In this document: in pieces, positions 25,766 to 34,185 of the stretch
Position numbering within the stretch: position 1 is the first letter of the stretch
Layout of the letters: each line of letters opens with the position of its first letter
Assembly (NCBI RefSeq): GCF_021653975.1
Contig: NZ_JAJKFK010000006.1
Span: 124,001 to 188,000, forward strand
DNA length: 64,000 bases
Direction of reading: 5' to 3'
DNA from: Amycolatopsis sp. GM8
GTDB taxonomy: Bacteria > Actinomycetota > Actinomycetes > Mycobacteriales > Pseudonocardiaceae
Translations under genes and position numbers: made by a program
Notes under the pieces: model-generated
Databases searched by the model: none
What the model saw: only the letters and a program-made list of their open reading frames with translations
What the model was told of the DNA's origin: nothing

Positions 25766-27481
25766 TCATGCGGCCTGCGCGCGCAGTTCCTTCAGCGAGT
25801 CCGCGGTGAGCCGGTACGGTTCCTCGTCGGGCTCGATGAGGACGACCGGGCAGCCGGCGTGGTGGGTGAGCGCGGAAGCGAAGCTCTCGTCGGCGAACTG
25901 CGCGGCCGGGCCGCGTGGTGACCGGCCGACGGCGACCGCCCGTGCGGAGACCTCCGTCGCGTGCTCGGCGAGCACGCGGCCCGCGGCGGCGAGGTCGCCG
26001 ACACTGACGAGCACCTGCCCGGTGGCGTCGATACCGCGGCGGGCGAGCCGGTCGAGGTGGGCCAGCACGGCGGCCCGCGCCTGGTCGGCGTCTTCCACCT
26101 CGACGATCTGCTCCTCGACGACCACGGTTTCGCGCACGTGCACGATTTCCAGTGGCCGCCCGGCCTGCTGCGCCAGCGCCGCGGCGGTGTCCACAGTGGA
26201 CGCCGCGGCGGCGCTGCCGGACACGCCGACGATGACGGGCCGTTGCCCGGGAGCGGCCACCGGCCCGACGGGCTCGAGGCGGACCGGCTCGCCCTCGGCT
26301 TCGCCGTGTTCGGCCGCGCTGATCAGTTTGTGGCCGGTCGCCAGGACGCCGATCGCGAGCACGAACGCCCCGGCGGCGACGTAGAACGGGACGCTCAGGT
26401 TGGTGGCGTCGGCGATCTTGCCCGCGGCGAGCGGTGCGAGCCCGCCACCGATGAACCGCACGAAACCGTACGACGACGAGGCGACCGAGCGTTCGACCGG
26501 CGCGACGAGCATGACCGCCTGCGTGGTCAGCGTGTTGTTGATCCCGAGGAACGCGCCGCTGGCGATGACCGCGACGATCACGGTGGCCGGGCTGTTCACG
26601 CCGATGGCGATGACGGCCATCACGATCCCGAGCCCGAGCAGGTTGACATAGAGGACCGGCGCCGTGCCGAACCGGTTTTGCAGCCGTGGCGCGAAGAACA
26701 CGCTGAACGCGGCCACCAGCAGGCCCCAGCCGGTGAACACCAGGCCGAGCTGCTGGGCGCCGAGCTTCATCGGGTACGGGGCGTAGCCGAGCATGGTGAA
26801 GAAGCCCCAGTTGTACAGCAGCGCCATCACGCCCATCGTCGCCAAACCCCGGTGCCGCAAGGCTTTCAGCGGCGCGGCGAGCGAGGTCCGCTGCCGGGGT
26901 TTCGGCATCGACGGCACGAACACGACGGTGGCGACCAGTGCGATGGCCATCAGCACGGCGACCCCGAAGAACGGCCCGCGCCAGCTGATCGAGCCCAGTT
27001 CGCCGCCGACCAGCGGGCCGACCGCGATGCCGAGCCCGAGCGCGGTCTCGTACAGGATGATGGCGCCGCCGAAGCCGCCGCTGGCCGACCCGACGATGAC
27101 GGCGAGGCTGGTCGCGATGAACAGCGCGTTGCCCAGACCCCAGCCCGCGCGGAACCCGACGATCCCGCCGATCGAGTCGGACATGCCGGCCAGCGCGGCG
27201 AACACCACGATCAGCGCGAGGCCGATGACGAGCGTGCGTTTGGCGCCGAAGCGGCCGGAGAACCAGCCGACGACCAGCATCGCCACCGCGGTCACGACCA
27301 GGTAGCTGGTGAACAGGAGGGAGACCTGGCTCGGCGTCGCGTGCAGGCTCGAGGACAGCGCGGGCAGGATCGGGTCGACCAGGCCGATGCCCATGAACGA
27401 GATGACACAGGCGAAGGCGACCGCCCAGACGGCGCGGGGCTGCTTGAACGGGCTGGCAGGTTTTGCGTGGATTGTGGACAC
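25766..27481 (-). CDS. MFS transporter fused to a C-terminal universal stress (UspA) domain
   Basis: 571 aa. About residues 10-400 form a 12-helix major facilitator (VDPILPALSSSL, SGRFGAKRTLVIG, YETALGLGIAVGPLVGGELG). About 420-555 form a UspA-like domain (RPVIVGVSGSAAA, LEIVHVRETVVVE, AVAVGRSPRGPAAQFADESFASALTHHAGCPVVLIEPD). An exporter role for a drug is likely because it converges on the monooxygenase gene and follows a marR gene by 32 bases on the same strand. It starts at GTG 27481 with GGAGGG upstream. The fused Usp domain may sense ATP or stress. Confidence 0.87.
   Translation of the reverse strand: MSTIHAKPASPFKQPRAVWAVAFACVISFMGIGLVDPILPALSSSLHATPSQVSLLFTSYLVVTAVAMLVVGWFSGRFGAKRTLVIGLALIVVFAALAGMSDSIGGIVGFRAGWGLGNALFIATSLAVIVGSASGGFGGAIILYETALGLGIAVGPLVGGELGSISWRGPFFGVAVLMAIALVATVVFVPSMPKPRQRTSLAAPLKALRHRGLATMGVMALLYNWGFFTMLGYAPYPMKLGAQQLGLVFTGWGLLVAAFSVFFAPRLQNRFGTAPVLYVNLLGLGIVMAVIAIGVNSPATVIVAVIASGAFLGINNTLTTQAVMLVAPVERSVASSSYGFVRFIGGGLAPLAAGKIADATNLSVPFYVAAGAFVLAIGVLATGHKLISAAEHGEAEGEPVRLEPVGPVAAPGQRPVIVGVSGSAAAASTVDTAAALAQQAGRPLEIVHVRETVVVEEQIVEVEDADQARAAVLAHLDRLARRGIDATGQVLVSVGDLAAAGRVLAEHATEVSARAVAVGRSPRGPAAQFADESFASALTHHAGCPVVLIEPDEEPYRLTADSLKELRAQAA
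26189..26201. repeat. Dispersed palindrome GTCCACAGTGGAC (perfect copy)
   Basis: Inside the Usp part of the transporter gene. The minus strand encodes Ser-Thr-Val-Asp with the non-preferred Thr codon ACT. Confidence 0.6.
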
Positions 27482-27513
27482 TTCCGCGGACCCTCCGGGA
27501 CTTCTGGGGATGG

Positions 27514-27954
27514 TTATTCGCCGGCGTTGACGAGCCGGGTCAGTGCGGGGAGCGCGGCGGCGAGCGCGGCCTGGTCGGCCGGATCGAGCTGGTCGATCAT
27601 GTGCTGCAGCGCCTGCGCCCGTTCGAACCGGCGGCGCTCGAACAGTTCGAGTCCCTCGCCGGTCGCCTCGACCACGACGCCCCGCCGGTCGCCGGCGCTG
27701 GCGGTGCGGCGGACCAGGCTGTCCCGTTCCATCCGGGTGACCAGCTGCGTCATGCCCGGCTGCGAAACGCCTTCGGCCCGCGCGAGCTCCGTGAGCCGTT
27801 GCGGCCCTTCGCGGCTGAGCCGGCTGAGCATCGACGACGCCGCGGGGCTCAGGTCCCCGGACGCCGCCGACCGGCGCATGAACCGGACCAGCGGTTCGAG
27901 CACCAGCATGAGACTCCGGCCCGTGTCGGCCGGGTCCATAACCCGCTTATGCAT
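27514..27954 (-). CDS. MarR-family regulator of the MFS transporter
   Basis: 146 aa from ATG 27954. Winged helix at about residues 45-110 (LTELARAEGVSQPGMTQLVTRMERDSLVRRTASAGDRRGVVVEAT). A promoter (TTGCCA at 27990-27985, 18-bp spacer, GATAAT at 27966-27961) would start transcription at about 27954, so the message is probably leaderless. An in-frame ATG at 27939 is the alternative. A palindrome overlaps the start, consistent with autorepression. It is probably co-transcribed with the MFS gene. Confidence 0.85.
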   Translation of the reverse strand: MHKRVMDPADTGRSLMLVLEPLVRFMRRSAASGDLSPAASSMLSRLSREGPQRLTELARAEGVSQPGMTQLVTRMERDSLVRRTASAGDRRGVVVEATGEGLELFERRRFERAQALQHMIDQLDPADQAALAAALPALTRLVNAGE

Positions 27955-27990
27955 AAGGTCATTATCGAACCTGGTGGGGAGGCGTGGCAA
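27946..27990. promoter_or_regulatory. marR promoter and palindromic operator
   Basis: Minus-strand -35 TTGCCA (27990-27985), -10 GATAAT (27966-27961), spacer 18. The perfect palindrome CTTATGCATAAG (27946-27957) covers the expected transcription start and the first codons. Confidence 0.75.
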
Positions 27991-28093
27991 CGTGAGCCGC
28001 CGCACTGGGGGTTTCTTGTGTGGCCGCTTGGATCTGCGTGCTCTAGCTGCGCTTCCGGGTGGCAGGCAGGTGTGGGATGTCGAGCTGGGTGGA

Positions 28094-28390
28094 TCAGCTC
28101 TGGACTTGTGTGGCCGCTTGGGTCCGGCGGACGAAGCGTGCGCTCTGGCGGCGGCTGGTCAGGGTGACGAGGCGGGCGTGGCCGCCGTGCTCGGCGATGA
28201 GTCGTGTGACCTTCGGTCGCATGGTCCGCCGGTAGCCCCAGATGTAGCGGACGAACGACATGGTGATCCGGTCGAAGACGCCGTCGTTCGGGTGCTGTCC
28301 GCCGCGGGTCACCGGGAGGTCGAGCACCGCCGCGATCTGCTTTGCCAGGTGGGTCTTACCTGAGTCGCCGCAACCGATGACGGCGATTCG
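28094..28390 (-). pseudogene. Remnant of a P-loop 'topology modulation' kinase-like gene with an internal deletion
   Basis: The frame opens directly after a TAG with [19 protein letters not shown], a P-loop start typical of adenylate-kinase-like topology modulation (FlaR-type) proteins. It then passes from LDLPVT straight to [18 protein letters not shown] and [11 protein letters not shown], which in intact relatives is the C-terminal third. The central lid and substrate region (roughly 80-90 codons) is missing in frame, and no start codon exists upstream of the P-loop. Inferred non-functional. The rest of 27955-28410 shows nothing else. Confidence 0.72.
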
Positions 28391-28410
28391 CTAGCAGCGG
28401 CCGCCGGGGA

Positions 28411-28438
28411 TTGACGCATTCCGATATGGGCATATGAT
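28411..28438 (+). promoter_or_regulatory. arsR-operon promoter with overlapping operator
   Basis: -35 TTGACG (28411-28416), 16-bp spacer, -10 TATGAT (28433-28438). Transcription would begin at about 28446, the ATG of the ArsR gene, so the message is leaderless. ATATG-GG-CATAT (28424-28435) is a perfect inverted repeat overlapping the -10. Confidence 0.7.
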
Positions 28439-28445
28439 GGGCGCC

Positions 28446-28796
28446 ATGGCACGAGCGGCGACGACCTCGGATGCGTTCAACGCGATCGCCGAGCCGCGGC
28501 GGCGGGAGATCCTGGTGCTGCTGCGGGGCGGCGACCGGCCGGTGACCGATCTGGCGCGGGACCTGGGGATGACACAGCCACAGGCGTCCAAGCACCTGCG
28601 CGTGCTCCGCGAGGTCGGGCTGGTGCGCGTCCGCGAGGCGGGCAAGCAGCGGCTGTACGGCCTGGACGCCGGCGGGTTGCGGCCGGTCCACGAGTGGGTG
28701 GGCGGCTTCGAGCGGTTCTGGAGCGAGAGCTTCGAGCGGCTGGACGAGTACATGCGAAACCTGAAACAGGACGAAGCAGGAGGAACCATCGGATGA
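28446..28796 (+). CDS. ArsR-family winged-helix regulator
   Basis: 116 aa. Winged helix PRRREILVLLRGGDRPVTDL, LGMTQPQASKHLRVLREVGLV, then REAGKQRLYGLD. It has no metal-binding cysteines and belongs to the group paired with AHSA1/SRPBCC genes. ATG 28446 was chosen because the promoter places the 5' end there. The ATGs at 28434 and 28437 lie inside the -10. The stop overlaps the next start (ATGA). Confidence 0.88.
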   Translation: MARAATTSDAFNAIAEPRRREILVLLRGGDRPVTDLARDLGMTQPQASKHLRVLREVGLVRVREAGKQRLYGLDAGGLRPVHEWVGGFERFWSESFERLDEYMRNLKQDEAGGTIG

Positions 28797-29299
28797 TGAC
28801 GACGACCAGTGGCGGCCAGGCCGGCCACCCGATCGCGGACCGCGAGATCGTGATCTCCCGGGCCATCGGCGCCCCACGGGAGCTGGTGTTCGAGGCGTTC
28901 ACGCAGGTCCGGCACCTGTCGCGGTGGTGGGGGCCGGAAGGGTTCACGACCACGACGCGGTCCTTCGAGTTCCAGGCCGGCGGGATCTGGGACTTCGTGA
29001 TGCACGGGCCGGACGGGACGGACTACCAGGAGTGGATCACCTGGCGGGAGATCGTCCCGCCGGAGCGGATCGCGATGCTGCACGGCGAGTTCCGCGACGA
29101 CCCGAACGCCTTCGAGTCGGTCCTGACGTTCGAGCCGGCCGGCGAGCAGACCCGGATCACGATGCGCACGGTGTTCCCCACCAAGGAACTCCGCGCGGAG
29201 GCCGTGGAGAAATACCACGCGATCGAGGGCGGCGAGCAGACGCTGCGGAACCTGGCGGCCTACGTCGCCGAACTCACCCCGAAGGGAGCGGAGGACTGA
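28793..29299 (+). CDS. SRPBCC/AHSA1-domain protein
   Basis: 168 aa START-like fold (IVISRAIGAPRELVFEAFTQ, RWWGPEGFTTTT, GGIWDFVMHGPDG). These domains bind hydrophobic ligands. In bacteria they are very often encoded directly after an ArsR regulator, as here. AGGAGG lies about 9 bases before ATG 28793, which overlaps the ArsR stop. Confidence 0.88.
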   Translation: MMTTTSGGQAGHPIADREIVISRAIGAPRELVFEAFTQVRHLSRWWGPEGFTTTTRSFEFQAGGIWDFVMHGPDGTDYQEWITWREIVPPERIAMLHGEFRDDPNAFESVLTFEPAGEQTRITMRTVFPTKELRAEAVEKYHAIEGGEQTLRNLAAYVAELTPKGAED

Positions 29300-29964
29300 T
29301 GGCCGGGAAGGTGTTCTTCAGCGTGACGATGTCGCTCGACGGCTTCATGGCGCCCGACCCCGAGCCCGTCGAGCTTGTCTTCTCGCCCGAAGGCCAGAGC
29401 GACCCGAGGGTCCAGCGCTGGCAGTCGAAGTGGTCGGAACTGCAGGCATGGGCGTTCCCACTGAGGTTTTTCCGGCAGAACCTCAAGTTCGGCGACGACG
29501 GCGAGGAAGGGCTCGACAACGACATCGCGCGCGCGACGTACGAGCGCACCGGCGTGAGCGTCATGGGCAAGCGGATGTTCGACGCCGGCGAGCCGTCCTG
29601 GCCGGAGGAAGCACCGTTCCACACCCCGGTGTTCGTCCTCACCCACACCCGGCGCGAGCCGTGGGAGCGGCCGGGCGGCACCACGTTCCACTTCGTCAAC
29701 GACGGTATCGAGAGCGCCCTCGACCAGGCCCGCGAGGTCGCCGGCGACCGCGACGTGCGCATCGCCGGCGGGGCCGAGACGATCCAGGAGTACCTGGACA
29801 GCGGCCTGATCGACGAGTTCTCGGTCACGCTCGCGCCCGTGCTGTTCGGCACCGGCATCCGCCTGTTCGACCACGTGGACCCGGACCGTATCGCCCTCGA
29901 GCAGGTCCGTGCGGACGCCTCGTCCCGGGTGACCCACCTGACCTACACCGCCGGGAAGCGGTAG
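29299..29964 (+). CDS. Dihydrofolate reductase-family (RibD C-terminal-like) protein
   Basis: 221 aa. Fold signature KVFFSVTMSLDGFMAPDP, SVMGKRMFD, and DVRIAGGAETIQEYLDSGLIDEF near the C-terminus. It is likely an NADPH-dependent reductase of unknown substrate. The start shares one base with the previous stop (TGATG), so it is the third gene of the arsR operon. These families are commonly found together. Confidence 0.87.
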   Translation: MAGKVFFSVTMSLDGFMAPDPEPVELVFSPEGQSDPRVQRWQSKWSELQAWAFPLRFFRQNLKFGDDGEEGLDNDIARATYERTGVSVMGKRMFDAGEPSWPEEAPFHTPVFVLTHTRREPWERPGGTTFHFVNDGIESALDQAREVAGDRDVRIAGGAETIQEYLDSGLIDEFSVTLAPVLFGTGIRLFDHVDPDRIALEQVRADASSRVTHLTYTAGKR

Positions 29965-29968
29965 CCCG

Positions 29969-30742
29969 CTACATCGTCTGGGTCATGCCGCCGTCGATGA
30001 CGATATCGGTGCCGGTCAGGTTGCCGGCCCGGTCGCTGGCCAGGAAGACCACCAGGTCGGCCACCTCCTCGGGCCGGGTGAACCGGCCGGTCACCGATTC
30101 CGCGGCCGCGCCCGCCGCGACCTTGCCCGGCTCGTTTCCGGACGCGCCGGCGACGGTCTCCGCGACGCCGCCCTTGCCGAGCCAGAGATCCGTCGCGACC
30201 GGGCCCGGGCTGACCGTGTTCACCCGGACACCACGGCCGCCGACCTCCTTCGACAGCGACTTGAAGAAGCTCAGGCAGGCCGCCTTCGCCGCGCTGTAGT
30301 CGATCACCAGCGGATCGGGCAGGGTCGCGTTCACCGAGCACACGGTCACGATCGTGCCGGTCCGTTCCAGCAGCGACGGCAACGCCGCCCGGGTGGTGCG
30401 GACCGCCGACATCAGGTCCAGGTTGAGCGTCCGGAGCCAGTCGTCGTCCGTCACGGACACGAACCCGCCGGGCCGCGGCCGGACCCCGCCGACGTTGTTG
30501 ACCAGGATGTCGATCCCGCCGGCCCGGGACACCGCCTCGTCGACCAGCCGGGCGGGACCGTCCGCCGCGGCGAGGTCGACCGCGACGGCCTCGGCGGGCA
30601 GCGACTTCAGGTCCCCGTCGACATTGCGGGCCGCGGCGACCACCGTGACCCCTTCGTCGATCAGGGATCGCGTGATCGCCAGCCCGATCCCGCGACTGGC
30701 GCCGGTGACGAGCGCCGTTTTGCCCTGCAGCCGAAGGTCCAT
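29969..30742 (-). CDS. SDR-family oxidoreductase
   Basis: 257 aa classical SDR: TGASRGIG cofactor site, NNVGG, catalytic YSAAK, and GTDIVIDGGM at the C-terminus. ATG 30742 follows AGGAG by 6 bases. The substrate is unknown. It converges on the arsR operon with 4 bases between stops. Confidence 0.88.
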   Translation of the reverse strand: MDLRLQGKTALVTGASRGIGLAITRSLIDEGVTVVAAARNVDGDLKSLPAEAVAVDLAAADGPARLVDEAVSRAGGIDILVNNVGGVRPRPGGFVSVTDDDWLRTLNLDLMSAVRTTRAALPSLLERTGTIVTVCSVNATLPDPLVIDYSAAKAACLSFFKSLSKEVGGRGVRVNTVSPGPVATDLWLGKGGVAETVAGASGNEPGKVAAGAAAESVTGRFTRPEEVADLVVFLASDRAGNLTGTDIVIDGGMTQTM

Positions 30743-30766
30743 CACGAACTCCTGTCGTCGGAAAGC

Positions 30767-31839
30767 TCAGCGCCGGTGCAGGATCCCTGAAGCCAGTGCC
30801 GAGGCGGTCAGGTGTTTGTACCCGACACTGTCGAAGTGGACCAGCAGTTCGTGGTCATCGCGGCTCAGCAGTTGTCCCTCGCCCCACAACCGGTGGCGCA
30901 CGGGAACCCCGCCGGTGATCGACGGGCGGTCCGGGGACTCGGCCTTCGCCTGCTGGTCGTTGTCGCAGTTGCCGCACGGCGGCGGGTAGGTCTCGCCGAA
31001 ATAGGCGAGCAGTTCCGCCCGGCGGCATCGCGTGCTTTCCGCGTACTCACGGGCCGCGTCGATCCGGCTGGCGAGCACCGCCTGCCGCCGCTGGTCCAAG
31101 TCTTCCAGCTGCCCGGTCAGGTCGGCGGGCGGTGGCAGCCGGCGCCGCGGCTCGACGACGCGGTGGCGACCGGACCCGGTGAGATCGGCGAAACCCAGTT
31201 CGGCGAGCTCGTTGACCACGCGGTCGACCGACTGCGCGGGCACGGCGGCCGCCGACACCAGTTCGTCGACGGTGATCCGCCCGGACGCGTTCTGGATGGC
31301 GTCGACGATCATGTGCAGGGTCGCGTCGCCGAGGTGGGTGCGCACCGGTCGTCGACGGCCTGGTCCTCGCGTTTGCGGGGCTGCGTCTGCCGCATGGCGA
31401 GCGAGATGTTCGGCCGGTCGAAGTCGGAGACCACGACTTCGGGCGAGCGCATCCCCAGCCGGCGGGTGATGTCCGTCTGCACGGGCGGCGCGGCCGTGGC
31501 GGTCAGGGCGAGGACCGGCGGCCGGCCGAGTTCGGTGATCGCGTCGCCCAGCCGCAGGTACGCGGGCCGGAACTCCTGGCCCCACTCGCTGACGAGATGC
31601 GCCTCGTCGATGGCGAACAACCCGACGTCACCGGCGCCGGCGCGGATCGCGTCCCGCGTCTCGGAGTTCGTCAGCTGCTCGGGTCCGACGAACAGAAAGT
31701 CGAGTTCGCCACGGTCCAGCCGGGCGAGGGTGTCCCGGCCGGCGACGACCGCGCTGACGGCCTGGTTCTGCGACGGCCGCAGCGTGAAGTCGAACAACGT
31801 GCTCGCGACCGCGGCGGGCGTGAGCGGGGAGCCGGGCAC
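30767..31839 (-). pseudogene. Decayed RecQ-family helicase gene
   Basis: The 5' part begins TLFDFTLRPSQNQAVSAVVAGRDTLA and jumps to LDFLFVGPEQL, so the Walker A loop (TGSGKS) and its surroundings are gone. The DEAH box (FAIDEAHLVSEWGQEFRPAY) and LALTATA remain. After FDRPNISLA the frame is lost and the second helicase domain is absent. The C-terminal zinc and winged-helix part resumes in another frame (CRRAELLAYFGETY, PCGNCDND) and ends with a DUF3553-like VRHRLWGEGQL. The last zinc cysteine also appears lost. Several deletions and a frameshift make a working helicase impossible. Confidence 0.8.
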
Positions 31840-31894
31840 ACCGCCGACGCTACCCAGCCGGCGGCACCGTGGACAGCCCGAACATCCGGAGCGG

Positions 31895-33586
31895 TCAGAG
31901 ATCGAGCACGAGATCGCTCGCCGGTCGCGAGCAGCAGATGAGCGCCTCGCCCGGTTCCGGCGATTCCAGCGGGTCCGGCCGGTACCGGACCGTGCCGGAC
32001 AGGACCGGGGTCACGCAGGTGTGGCAGACGCCGGTGCGGCAGGACCAGCGCGTCGGGACGTCGCAAGCTTCGGCCAGTTCGAGCACGGCGGGGTAGTTGT
32101 CGTTCCATGCCACGGTGAGCCCGCTGCGGGTGAACGTCACCCGTGGACCGGTGCCGCCCGGGCCTGGCGGCTGGTGGGGCGGGGTGTGGATCGCGTCGGT
32201 GAGTCCCGGGTTGATCGCCGGGAGCGCGCCGAACAGTTCGGAGTGGATGTTCCCGGCGTCCAGGCCGAGCCCGACCAGCGCGTCGTGCATGTCCGCCATG
32301 AACGTGCTGGGGCCGCACAGGTACACGCATGCGTTGGCAGGCAAGGAAAGCGCGGCGAGGGTTTCGCGGTTGAGGCGGTGTCCGGTGCTCGTGTGGAAGA
32401 TGTGCTCGTGTCCGTGGTCCAGGCCGGCGACCAGCTGGTGGGCTTCGGCCGCGAAGGCCTGTTCGGCGGCCGAGCGCGCGGTGTGCAACCACCAGACATC
32501 GCGCCCGCTCCCGGCGAGCGCGTGCAACATCGCCAGCACCGGGGTCGCGCCGACCCCGGCCGACAGCAGCAGCACCGGCCGACTGTCCTCTTCGGACAGT
32601 ACAAAATCGCCTCGTGGCGCGGCGACATCGATGGTGTCGCCGACTTTCAGCCGGGTGTGCAGATAGGTGCTGACGACGCCGTCGCGTTTGACGCTGATCC
32701 GGTACTCGCGGTCCGACGGGGTGGCCGACAGCGAGTAGTTCCGTACCGGCGCCGGATCGCCGGCACCGGCGACGCGCAGGGTGAGGTACTGGCCGGGTCT
32801 GGGCCGGGGGAGCGGACCGTCCGGCGTGGTCAGGTGGATGGACGTGACGGAAGCGCTTTCCGGCATGATCCGGGACACCCGCAGCGGCCGGAATCCTGGC
32901 CAGCCAACGGGTTCCGTCCCCGCGACCGCCGGTGTCTCGTACTCCTCGGCGTCGAGCAGTTCGCGGAACGACGCCTGCCAGCCCGGGCTGAGCGCGGGGA
33001 GGTCGAGGGCCTTGCGCAGCAGCTCGGGATCGCGTTCGGGCAGGTACAGCAGCCCGTCGATGGCGGCGACGCTCATCCGGTGCCGGCCGACGCGGGTGCG
33101 CACGATCTCGTCCCCGGCCTCGACTTCGCCTTCGGTGACGACCCGCAGGTAGAAGCCCGGCCGGTGGTGCGCGACCAAAAGCGACGGCATCTCCGGCGTG
33201 CGGAGGCGCATCCCGACCCGGAAGCAGGTGACGCGCGGCTGGGTCACCTCGAACTCGGCCTCGCCGATGCGGTACCGGTCGCCGATGTGCACCTCGTCGT
33301 CGGGCAGGCTCTCGACGGTGAAGTTCTCGCCGAACTGGCCGTATTCGAGGTCGTCGCGGCCGAGTTCCCGTCGCCAGTGCTCGTAGGACTCACGCTGGTA
33401 GACGAGCACGGCGCGGATTTCCCCGCCGTGGCCGCCCAGATCGCCCTGCCCGTCGCCATCGATGTTCAGCCTGCGGGCCATTCTCGGCCCGTGCACGGGA
33501 TATTTGAAGATTCCGGTGTGGACGGTCCGGCCTTGCCACGGCACGTCCTTGGGCATTCCGACGTTCAGGGACAGCAGGTGTGCCAT
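31895..33586 (-). CDS. MOSC - flavodoxin-reductase - [2Fe-2S] ferredoxin fusion protein
   Basis: 563 aa. Order: YiiM-like MOSC domain (about 1-160, with the candidate cysteine in QPRVTCFRVGMRL), a helical 3-alpha linker, an FNR-type FAD/NAD(P)H domain (about 230-440; RNYSLSATPSD, LLLSAGVGATPVLAML), and a plant-type ferredoxin with CRTGVCHTC plus a final cysteine in ICCSRP. It resembles a self-contained electron chain feeding a molybdenum-cofactor domain, as in YiiM/YcbX-type reducers of N-hydroxylated compounds. The CGNR regulator precedes it by 4 bases. Confidence 0.88.
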   Translation of the reverse strand: MAHLLSLNVGMPKDVPWQGRTVHTGIFKYPVHGPRMARRLNIDGDGQGDLGGHGGEIRAVLVYQRESYEHWRRELGRDDLEYGQFGENFTVESLPDDEVHIGDRYRIGEAEFEVTQPRVTCFRVGMRLRTPEMPSLLVAHHRPGFYLRVVTEGEVEAGDEIVRTRVGRHRMSVAAIDGLLYLPERDPELLRKALDLPALSPGWQASFRELLDAEEYETPAVAGTEPVGWPGFRPLRVSRIMPESASVTSIHLTTPDGPLPRPRPGQYLTLRVAGAGDPAPVRNYSLSATPSDREYRISVKRDGVVSTYLHTRLKVGDTIDVAAPRGDFVLSEEDSRPVLLLSAGVGATPVLAMLHALAGSGRDVWWLHTARSAAEQAFAAEAHQLVAGLDHGHEHIFHTSTGHRLNRETLAALSLPANACVYLCGPSTFMADMHDALVGLGLDAGNIHSELFGALPAINPGLTDAIHTPPHQPPGPGGTGPRVTFTRSGLTVAWNDNYPAVLELAEACDVPTRWSCRTGVCHTCVTPVLSGTVRYRPDPLESPEPGEALICCSRPASDLVLDL

Positions 33587-33590
33587 CGGC

Positions 33591-34100
33591 TCAGTCCTCG
33601 CGTGCGGGCCGGGTGCGTTGATAGTGCCGGCGGGCCTTCAGCCGGTTGCCGCAGACCGCCATCGAGCACCAGCGGGCGCTGTTCGGTTTGCTGTGGTCGA
33701 TCAGGAAGAGCCGGCACTCCGGGTTGGCGCACGGCCGCAGCCGCCCGGGGTGGGACACCCGCAGCGCGTCCCACGCGAGCACCGCCCTCGCCGCCGCGGA
33801 CCGGCCCTTCGGCAGTTCGACGGTCCACGCTACGCCGTTTTCGCCGAAGGACGCACGGCTGAACACACCCTCGACGAACGGCGCGAGCGACGCCGGAGTC
33901 CCGTCGCCGCGGACGATGTCCTGCAGCGCGGCGCGCACGCCGAGGGCGGTGCGCCACTCCGCTTCGGACGACGGCTGGCCGTGCGCGGTGAGCCACCGCC
34001 GGCCCGCACCCGCGTCGGACAGGAGGTCCTGCCGCGTCCCGTCGACCACGGGGGTCGTGTTGAGCAGGTCGAGCAGCAGCGTCTCGTCGGCCTCGGTCAC
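33591..34100 (-). CDS. CGNR zinc-finger / ABATE-domain regulator
   Basis: 169 aa. ABATE region (LLLDLLNTTPVVDGTRQDLL) and zinc finger RPCANPECRLFL, WCSMAVCGNRLKARRHYQR. GTG 34100 has GGAGG upstream. It is co-transcribed with the MOSC fusion and divergent from an alpha/beta hydrolase. An inverted repeat lies in the 85-base gap. It probably controls one or both directions. Confidence 0.86.
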   Translation of the reverse strand: MTEADETLLLDLLNTTPVVDGTRQDLLSDAGAGRRWLTAHGQPSSEAEWRTALGVRAALQDIVRGDGTPASLAPFVEGVFSRASFGENGVAWTVELPKGRSAAARAVLAWDALRVSHPGRLRPCANPECRLFLIDHSKPNSARWCSMAVCGNRLKARRHYQRTRPARED

Positions 34101-34134
34101 CGTCTAACCTCCAAAGTTCTACTTGACAGGTTAT

Positions 34135-34147
34135 AGCATGCGATGCT
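34135..34147. promoter_or_regulatory. Inverted repeat between the CGNR regulator and the hydrolase
   Basis: AGCAT-GCG-ATGCT, perfect 5-bp arms. Next to it, TATAAC (34135-34130) is a -10 candidate for the leftward operon and TTGACA (34123-34128) a -35-like hexamer for the rightward one. It is a likely operator, much weaker than the one at 10982-11028. Confidence 0.45.
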
Positions 34148-34185
34148 CTGCTCTAACCACCAACTACTGATGTAAGGGGTTAGGT

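Noticed and set aside
30812-33862. A 1016-codon open frame on the plus strand
   Set aside because: It runs antisense to the RecQ remnant and the MOSC fusion. Its translation is Arg/Gly/His-rich with no domain. Such shadows are normal at this GC content.
27955-34100. A mobile element or prophage explaining the pseudogenes
   Set aside because: No integrase, transposase, terminal repeats or tRNA target was found. The decay can be described without a mobile element.
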